Source of the DNA: Selaginella moellendorffii
Lineage: Eukaryota; Streptophyta; Lycopodiopsida; Selaginellales; Selaginellaceae
Direction: 5' to 3'
DNA length: 64,000 bases
Assembly (NCBI RefSeq): GCF_000143415.4
Contig: NW_003314364.1
Span: forward strand, 348,561-412,560
The notes under the pieces were generated by a model. That model had not been told where the DNA came from and did no database searches. It worked only from the letters and a program-made list of their open reading frames with translations. Position 1 is the stretch's first letter. Every line of letters begins with the position of its first letter. This document shows positions 56,747 through 64,000 of this stretch, piece by piece. A program made the position numbers and the translations under genes.

Positions 56747-58493
56747 ATCACAATAGAGATGGGGATCAAGAAGGTGATAAAAGAGTTGGTTGAAGGAAGC
56801 ATTGGACAGATTGCTTTGGGCTTGGACACCGTGGACACAAACAAGATCCTAGGTCTTATCAGGCTTAAGGTCTTTGTCTCATCACCATCAAAGCTTCTAA
56901 CAAAGATAGCAGTCATGGGACAATACATTGAATCCAGGTGGAGAACTTAGCACCATGGTGTGGTTTCTACCTACATCCCGAGCACAACAAGAATGTGTGC
57001 ACCACCAAACAACCCAAGCTTGCTCCGGGATAACCTTTTGAACTCCTAGAGGTAGTGAAGAAGCAACTGAAGCAACATCCTCTGGAATAGGCTCCACATA
57101 TCCAATCCCCAAGTGTGCCACCTTTCTTTGGGCCTAAGACACAGCCTAGAATGTTCAAGATCCTGATTGCTGAAAAGGATGGTGAAGGTTTTCAGCCAGT
57201 TCTTCCTCGGACAGTGAACATGGTGGTCAGATGGATCCCGCATAAGAGAGAGCTGACAACCATAGAGGCTGGCGATTGGTTGATGTACTGGGGACACACA
57301 ACATTCCTAGAGGTCATCATGCTTGGAGACTACCAGACTCCTATAGAATGCACCATCATAGAGTGGATGGGCTTTGCAGAATATGCAGTATGTGGCTTCT
57401 CCTAGACCAAGTATAAGGGGAAGCTCACTGCAGTGTGGACTATTCCATGGAATGGAGGGCTAGGCCCAGCAACACAGTATTCTCTTGGAAATACGTTACT
57501 CCATGACTACACTCTCAATCCTAACATGGAACTATTGGGGACTGAGTTCTGACAAAAACAGACTTAACAAGAGAATACAACTCAAGTCCCACATCTGGAA
57601 GATCAGACTGGAGGGGAGGATTGACATACTATGCATTCAAGAGCACAAGATGGTGAAGGCACTAGACTTCAACCTGGGCATGCGAGGGAGACTCTGGTGG
57701 AATCCGGCCAGGAAGTATGGTGATCATCGTCTCTACCAAATGGTCAGCGTAGGTATGTGATCACAGGGTGCTAGTCCTGGGGAAAGCACAGTTGTTGGTC
57801 ATGCACCTACACTTTGGGCGTGTTGGGATTGTCAACATTTATGCACCTACTCAGTGAAGGGAGCATGCACAGATGTGGGTAGAAATTCAGTAGAGCACTC
57901 AAGGAGTGGCAGATGAGTGGCTCATGGTAGGAGACTTTAATATGGTCGAGGATTTGAGCCACCATCGAGGCTCATTGGAAACCATTTAAGGGCGAGAGAG
58001 GAAGAGTTGAACAGTGCTAGTGGAAGCCTTGGGAATCCTAGACCTCCAGCATGTGGAGGGTTTTTCTACTCATTCCCATCCATTCACGAGATGGCAATTG
58101 ATGGGGTGCCAAGCACACCTAGACAGGATTTATGCCTCCACTAGGCTGCAACAAGATGGCAAAGCGCTCAAAATGTGGCTTGCATTTGCCAGCTTTTTGG
58201 ACCACAACCCACTCCAAGGTGTCCTTAAGTTATAGGTTGAGAAAGGAATGGCAGTGCAATGGAGGATCACCAAAGCTACATTTGCTGACTAGGTAGCTTT
58301 GGAGTTTGTCTGGGAATCACTGGATGAGTGTAAAGGGGAACTTGTCTTAGCACTAAGTACTTGCTCCACCAAGCTTCTAAAAAGGCAGTCAGCACTCAAA
58401 GGGGAAGTCTTGAAGAAGGTGAGGTTAGTGAGAGCGGCCCAAAGAAGGGTACTGAGCACAAACAACATGGACAGCAATACTGGATGAGAGGGA
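56747..58493 (+). mobile_element. LINE segment 3 (end of ORF1 and APE endonuclease)
   Basis: ORF1 continues from 56747. From about 57500 an apurinic-type endonuclease is readable with TLSILTWN, DILCIQEHK, VGDFNM, LDRIYAS and DHNPL (Ser of the SDH motif is Leu). Frameshifts and stops occur. The element stops at about 58493, where another LTR begins, before any reverse transcriptase. Confidence 0.75.
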
Positions 58494-58608
58494 TGCTGAC
58501 ACAAACCATAAGAATATTCTAAGAATATTCTATAGCATGTGGAATTTAAGGCCATAATGCCTTAAGGGTTAGGAGGTTAGCCTAGAGCTTGCTCTCTTAT
58601 TCATTTCA
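58494..58608 (+). repeat. putative 5' LTR of the third gypsy element
   Basis: About 115 bp between a TG at 58494 and a CA directly before the primer binding site. The LINE similarity ends at its left edge. No 3' LTR lies inside the window to confirm it. Confidence 0.4.
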
Positions 58609-60032
58609 TTGGTATCGGAATAACATGTTCTTTTGGGGATGGCAAGTGAGCAAGATATTGATATTGATGAGGAGTATGGCATTAGTGATGATGGAGGAAG
58701 AAATTCTTGATGATGTCGTTGTGTGGCATGCTTTTTTATGGTGGAAGAATTACATCAAAGCTAATCCAAAGCTAACTTCTTGGATTGATTTGACAAAAGT
58801 TTTCCATACTTCATTTGTCAAGAAGTTTGAAGAAGTTGATTTTATGAATTAGCTATTAGAGATTTAGTAGGGGACTTTGTCTTTGGATGCATATGCTCGC
58901 AAGTTCTGTGATCTTTGCCTTAGTCTCATGGGCACCTATAATCAGCTGCTAAAGGTGCAATGTTTTATTAAAGGTTTGAGTTCAGTGGATGTGCAGCAGA
59001 AGGTCAAGAAGGATTTTCCAATAATGTTGACTGATGCTATCACTAAGGCTTAGATATTTTCACCCAAACTGTCAGTCAACTTGGTCAACTCTGGTCAACA
59101 GGATGGTCTATGGGGTAGTCAACGTGATGACCAACCCACCAATACTTCATCTTCGGGAAAGAAACAGCCATTGTTCCATTGTGGCTCAAAGAGTGGAAAT
59201 AGTACTAAGGCCAAAAGACATCGTTTGGACCAGCGAGAAAAAGACAAAGTGGAGGGTAATTGTTTTTGTTGTCACAAGACTAGACATCATAGCATGTCCT
59301 CTTGTGAAAGGATCAAAGAATGCTAAAGTGAATGTGATGGAATCCATTGTGGATACAGCTCAGGCATCTATTGTGGAGGCTCTTCCACACCCTGTGGCAA
59401 AAGGTCAAGAATCTAAGTCTTAAATTTGTATCAACTCTGTAGATATTAATGGTTCTATGCGCAATCAACTTGTGAAGGCCAAGGGGGACATTCAGAGTAG
59501 TGCTGTTAGTATTCTTTTTGGTCCAAGTGCTACTCACAACTTTTTGAGATCCAAGTTGGTGAAGAAACTTGGTTTGCTTGTGGAAAAGAGTTCAGTAATC
59601 TATGAGATGGTTATGGCAGATGGATATAACACTCGTGTTTACGGTGAATGGGCTCCAAATGTTTCTTTGATGGTTCAAGGGATTCTCAACCATCCCTTGT
59701 TCCAGGTTATGGGTCTTGGTTTCACAAATGTTATTCTTGAGAAGGAATGGTTTTATAATAGGAAGCTAGGGATCGATTAGAAGTGTAATGTTCTACATAT
59801 CAAAGTTGGTGGCATTGTGAAAGAAATTGTTAGGATAGACACTAGTGATACTCCATTGATTAACGCTTTGGAGTTGATGACCTGCACGTATGAGATAGCT
59901 AGCTCTTTCATGGTGTACCTGTTTCTTTCTAATATGATCATGTCTGATTTGGAGGTGGATTCCATTTAGGAGGAGTTCTGTGATGTGTTTCTGGATGAGT
60001 TGCTTGATGGTTTACCTCCCGAACATGGAATT

Positions 60033-60736
60033 GTGAGACACAAATCCCTAAGCCCCAAAGTGGAGCCGAAAGGGTGCCACGTGGTAGTGGCTGAAGCAAA
60101 AGCCAAACGAGCATAACACGTTTGGACTAAAAGGCTCCGACTTGAAAGGTTGAGAGCGGGAGTGGAACTCCCAACGGAGTGCTCAAGGAACGAGTATGAA
60201 GCAAGCAATAAGCGAGGCCCCAAAAAGGGACCCAAAAGGACCAACACATGACACGTGGAAGTGTCCGAGATGGAGTCCGAGATGGACCCGAAATGGAGTC
60301 CGAGGTGGACTGAGAAGGAGTCTGAGGTGGAGTCCAAGGTGGATCCGAGATGGACCCGAGATAGAGTCCAAGGTGGACTGAGACGGAGTCCGAGGTGGAG
60401 TCCGAGGTGGATCCGAGATGGACCTGAGATGGAGTCCGAGATGGAGTCTGAGATGGACCCAAGATGGATCCGAGATTGAGTTCGAGGTGGACCCGAGATG
60501 GACCCGAGATGGATCCGAGATTGAGTTCGAGACGGACCTGAGATGGAGTCCGAGATGGACCGAGACAGAGTCCAAGATGGAGTCCGAGATGGAGTCCAAG
60601 GTGGACCAAGACGGAGTCCGAGATGGAGTCCGAGGTGGACCGAGACGGAGTCCGAGATGGAGTCCGAGATGGACCCGAGATGGAATCCGAGAAGGACCCG
60701 AGATGGAGTCCGAGGTTGAGACCAAGACCGGGACCA

Positions 60737-60781
<45 letters not shown>

Positions 60782-61876
60782 TCGGGACTGAGACCGAGGC
60801 TAAGGCCGAGTCCGAGTCCGAGTCCAAGTCCGAGTCCAAGTCCGAGTCCGAGTCCGAGTCCGAGTCTGAGTTCGAATCTGAGAGGGTGAAAGCCCAAAGC
60901 GTTCGTCTCCCAGACCTTGGGGGGTTTGGTGAGCTCCAAAAGTATAGTAGGGGGAGGACTGCAGTGGAGCCAGTTTGGCCAGGAAAGGCCAATTTGGCCC
61001 AGAAAGCCTGTACCCAGTGTTGGGTGATGAGCTGCCCACTGGGAAGTCCAAAACTAAAGTGAACATAAACCGACAAGTGGGGTAGCTTGGTGAAGTGTTC
61101 AAGAGCCGGCTCTAGTTCCCCTGGGAGATCGACTGGACGATGCTCCCAGTCCAAGTGTGGGTGGCACTACCTACTTGGATACCAGGCGTGGCTCAACGGA
61201 ACCTCGCTCTAAGCCCACAGCTAGAGCACCTAAATGCGGAAGGTGGGGAGAGTACCCATGAGGGCTGCATAGGGCCATGGTGTTCCGAAATATTGTCCCA
61301 AAGTCCCAGACTGTGTAAAGGAAGAGGAGTAGCCCTTTGGTGTGGTGACCAAGGACACAATCACACAGTGAGGAAGTCCTAGAGGACAGTGAGACTTAGT
61401 GGTTAGGCTCGTAAGCCTTGATCCAATGGCAGTGTTGGCAAACACGGCCCAAGACAGAAAGGGACTTGGTGGGGACTGGAAAGGGGATATTGGGGAAGGC
61501 TATTCCCCATGGCTAGGGGCATCCTAAGGATGCTAAAGAGTGGATCTAGGATGATCACTCATGGACGAATGGCCCAGTCTTTGAGAGACAGGACTATGAT
61601 GTAGGTGGTGTTAGACCACCGATGTGACCAAGGTGAATGGGCATGGCCTTAACGTAACGGGCTGATATGACGGTGGTACTTTGGGGTGTCGGTCATGGGA
61701 TCGGACATGTGGAGCACTTGGACCAAGTGCAAAGGTTGAATGGCGGGGATGCCATTCTCAGGGCTAGCAAGCCCAAGTCCAAAATAGGACTTATGGAGGT
61801 TGTGAGTGAGACTCCTCTTAGTGGTCAGAAGTATGGTTAAGTGACTAAAGTTGAATGGAAAATTTAGTCGCTTACA
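60033..61876 (+). mobile_element. solo LTR of the LARD family, 1844 bp
   Basis: Complete TGTGAGACAC...GTCGCTTACA LTR, with flanking GGAAT at 60028-60032 and 61877-61881. It splits the third gypsy element between CCCGAACATGGAAT and GGAATTCAGCATGAG; ignoring it plus one GGAAT, the host frame is continuous. Its minisatellite runs from about 60265 to 60875. Confidence 0.95.
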
Positions 61877-62122
61877 GGAATTCAGCATGAGATTGACTTG
61901 GTTCCTGGAGCTACTCTTTATTAGCGACAATTGACTCATACTAGTCCCATTAAAGATGAGGAGATTAATAAGCAGCTTGCTGAATACCTTTAGAGAGGGT
62001 GGTTATGAATCAGCAAGTCTCCTTGGGCTACTCCAGTAGTGATGGTCAAGAAAAAAGATGGTATATGGTGTCTCTGCATGAATTATAAGGGATTGAATGA
62101 TCAGACAGTGAAGAATATGTTC

Positions 62123-62483
62123 TGTCAAGACCCCCAACAAGATCAAGATTGGAAAATGCAAAAGACAAAGAGAAAAGCTAGTGGAAACGAAGAAAAAGCC
62201 TTAGACTAGCGTTGATTCAGATTGTGGAGAAATTAAACAAGGCTAACCTATATATACTATAAGTTGATGAAGCTCCACCACTCTTGGATTAAAGACGGCC
62301 TAAATATAGTTGAGGTTGAGGAGGCGCCATATCATCATCAGGAATGTGGCTCAAGACTTAGGAATTGTACGGGAAATTAAAGAGTCAGGAATAGGGAAGT
62401 GTCTCGAGAGTCAGGAATGTGGTCTGTAGGTCAGGAATCTGGCGAGAGTCAGGACTGTGGCAAGAATTGGGGGATTCCTGACA
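62123..62483 (+). mobile_element. solo LTR of an unidentified family, 361 bp
   Basis: Starts TGTCAAGACCCCC and ends GGGGGATTCCTGACA, with target-site duplication TGTTC at 62118-62122 and 62484-62488. It interrupts the RT of the third gypsy element; the host frame resumes exactly after the second TGTTC. Confidence 0.88.
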
Positions 62484-63523
62484 TGTTCCCAATCCCTCGT
62501 ATTGATGATTTGCTCAATCGTCTTTGTGGTGCTTAATATTTTTTGAAGATTGATTTAAGACAAAGGTATCATCAGATTTGTGTCAAGCCAGTGGATGTTC
62601 CAAAAACTGCATTTTGGATGAGAACAAGTCACTATGAATTTTTGATGATGCTATTTGGTTTAATAAATGCTCATGCAGCATTTTAGAGATTGATGAATCA
62701 AGTTCTACAACCTTGGGAAAGTTTGCAATTGATTATTTTGATGATATCTTGGTATTTTGCTCTTCAATAGAGGAACATGAGATGCATGTGTGAAGTGTTT
62801 TGCAACTTTTGAGGACAACAAACTCTACTCAAAGTTATCTAAGTGCAAGTTTTTCTTGGAGGAAATTGGATATCTCGGACATTTGATTTCAGTACATAGA
62901 GTAATAGTTGATCCCACAAAGATTCAAGTTGTCATTGATTGGCTTATACCTTCGATAAAACATGATCTCTATAGTTTCCTTGATATGGCTAAAGTTTTTT
63001 GACAAATTGTGAAGAATTTTTCTGAGATAGTAGCACCAATCTTCTCCAAAACATGCTACTATTCATAGTTGGGATAAGAAGTGTTAAATAGCATTTCAAT
63101 GTTTAAAGCAATGTTGTATCTTTGCTCCTGTGTTGAAGATTTGTTATCCTGAGAAGCCTCTTGTAGTCAAGACAGATGCAAGTGACATTGCTATTGGAGC
63201 CGTATTGCTTCAAGTTGGGCATCCTCTTGTGTACATGAGCCATAAGTTTGATGCCACACAGCGGAATTGGCCTACTCGAGACAAGGAGTTGTGTGCTATG
63301 ATTGCTGCTGTGAAGGAATGGTGACATTATCTGTATGGATTAGACTTCCATATGGATTTCGACCATCAGTCTTTCCAATTTTTCAGTCGACAAAAGGATC
63401 TTCGAGGCCGCCTTGCTTGTTGGCAAGAGTTCTTGTAGGAAATGTCTATTAAGATTTGATACACGCACAATGGTGACAATAAAATGGCTGATGTATTATC
63501 TAGGATGGTAAATTCTATCTCTT

Positions 63524-63836
63524 GGATGAGATTAAGGAGTTTGTTGACTTCAACTTCTTTATCACTAATATTTGCACGAAGGTTTTATTAAGGGACATCT
63601 TCGGGATGCTATCCCACTTATTCTTGGGTACACGTAGAGGATGATAGAGGCTAGGGAGCTTTTGATGATCAACTTTGACCGCTTGGTAGGTCAAACAACC
63701 ATGTACATACTTCTCAACATCTAACTTCATCCCAAGCCAAAATAAATGCCTCTTCACTAACATATAGATTCTTAGTACCCTTGGATGCCTAGCACTTGGC
63801 ATATTATGACACTCAACCAAAATCCATTTGATTCTA
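63524..63836 (-). mobile_element. inverted integrase zinc-domain segment of the third gypsy element
   Basis: On the minus strand the frame reads LVKRHLFWLGMKLDVEKYV, then a GCLTYQAVK block and a KWDSI block, i.e. the HHCC region and start of a gypsy integrase. It lies between RNase H (ending about 63520, plus) and an integrase C-terminal piece (YKVGDKVFLKLSD, about 63840-64000, plus). Confidence 0.7.
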
Positions 63837-64000
63837 GAGGATATGCAAGACAAGCTTAAGTTGGCAAAGTTGAACATGAAGCAAACTCAAGATTGAAATA
63901 AAAGATTGGTTGGTGAGCATTATTGTCATCAAAAGTACAAAGTTGGTGACAAGGTTTTCCTTAAACTGTCAGATGCACAATGGTCTTTAAAAAGGGGTGG

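Larger units (their letters stand above)
58494..64000 (+). mobile_element. third Ty3/gypsy element, decayed, incomplete at window end
   Basis: A probable short LTR (58494-58608, TGCTGACAC to TTTCA) is followed by the primer binding site TTGGTATCGG at 58609. Gag (58640-59330, with a Cys/His cluster CFCCHKTRHH), protease (about 59430-59780), the RT start (to 60032, then from 61877), RT core (62484-63000) and RNase H (63130-63520, VVKTDASDIAIGA) follow. Many stops and frameshifts are present. Solo LTRs interrupt it at 60033 and 62123, and part of integrase is inverted. It belongs to a different lineage from the 50.8-kb element. Confidence 0.8.

Noticed and set aside
1-64000. CRISPR arrays, rRNA or bacterial-type operons
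   Set aside because: The only regularly repeated DNA is minisatellite or transposon-derived; introns and gene content are those of a plant nucleus.

Overview
The window is nuclear DNA of a land plant. It carries a plastid-targeted phosphoribulokinase, plant-type exocyst subunits SEC6 and SEC15, plant retrotransposons primed by initiator tRNA-Met, and genes with many very short (about 45-85 bp) introns. Tiny introns, dense genes and heavy nesting of LTR elements fit a lycophyte such as Selaginella best. That species call is inference.

Layout. (1) 1-8.4 kb: a 12-exon gene (1060-6665) whose spliced product of about 1619 residues combines a ParB/sulfiredoxin-like domain, a basic and acidic linker and a C-terminal FCP1/NIF-type HAD domain. 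Its 3' end is tandemly duplicated at 7097-8408. About sixteen copies of a fixed-length 22-bp palindrome lie in and around this locus; several sit 9-12 nt upstream of 3' splice sites. (2) 8.4-18.3 kb: a non-coding LARD-type LTR retrotransposon with LTRs of about 1.8-2 kb that contain a GAGACC/GAGTCC minisatellite, flanked by LTR fragments. (3) 18.3-19.4 kb: AT-rich DNA. (4) 19.4-39.6 kb: a gene island with SEC6 (-), a SEC15 remnant, a SEC6 remnant, SEC15 (+), a KCP2-like OST subunit (-), an Msp1/ATAD1 AAA ATPase (+), AIP1 (+), PRK (+), sorbitol dehydrogenase (+) and AP beta-adaptin (+). (5) 39.6-64 kb: layered retroelements. A LINE is split by a nearly complete Ty3/gypsy element and by a TRIM; a deleted copy of the same gypsy family interrupts another TRIM; a third gypsy element holds two solo LTRs and an inverted integrase segment. 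Several insertions have 5-bp target-site duplications and interrupt reading frames cleanly.

How the genes relate. SEC6 and SEC15 are subunits of one complex (exocyst) and lie head to head. The pair was duplicated, then each copy lost the opposite partner, leaving one intact gene of each. Adaptin, AIP1 and exocyst act in membrane and actin traffic, KCP2 in ER N-glycosylation, Msp1 in membrane protein quality control, and PRK and sorbitol dehydrogenase in carbon metabolism; apart from the exocyst pair there is no sign of a shared pathway.

Exon boundaries for the seven spliced housekeeping genes and for gene 1 were read by hand. In every case the exon lengths sum to a multiple of three, and in the recognised families the joined frame follows the family.
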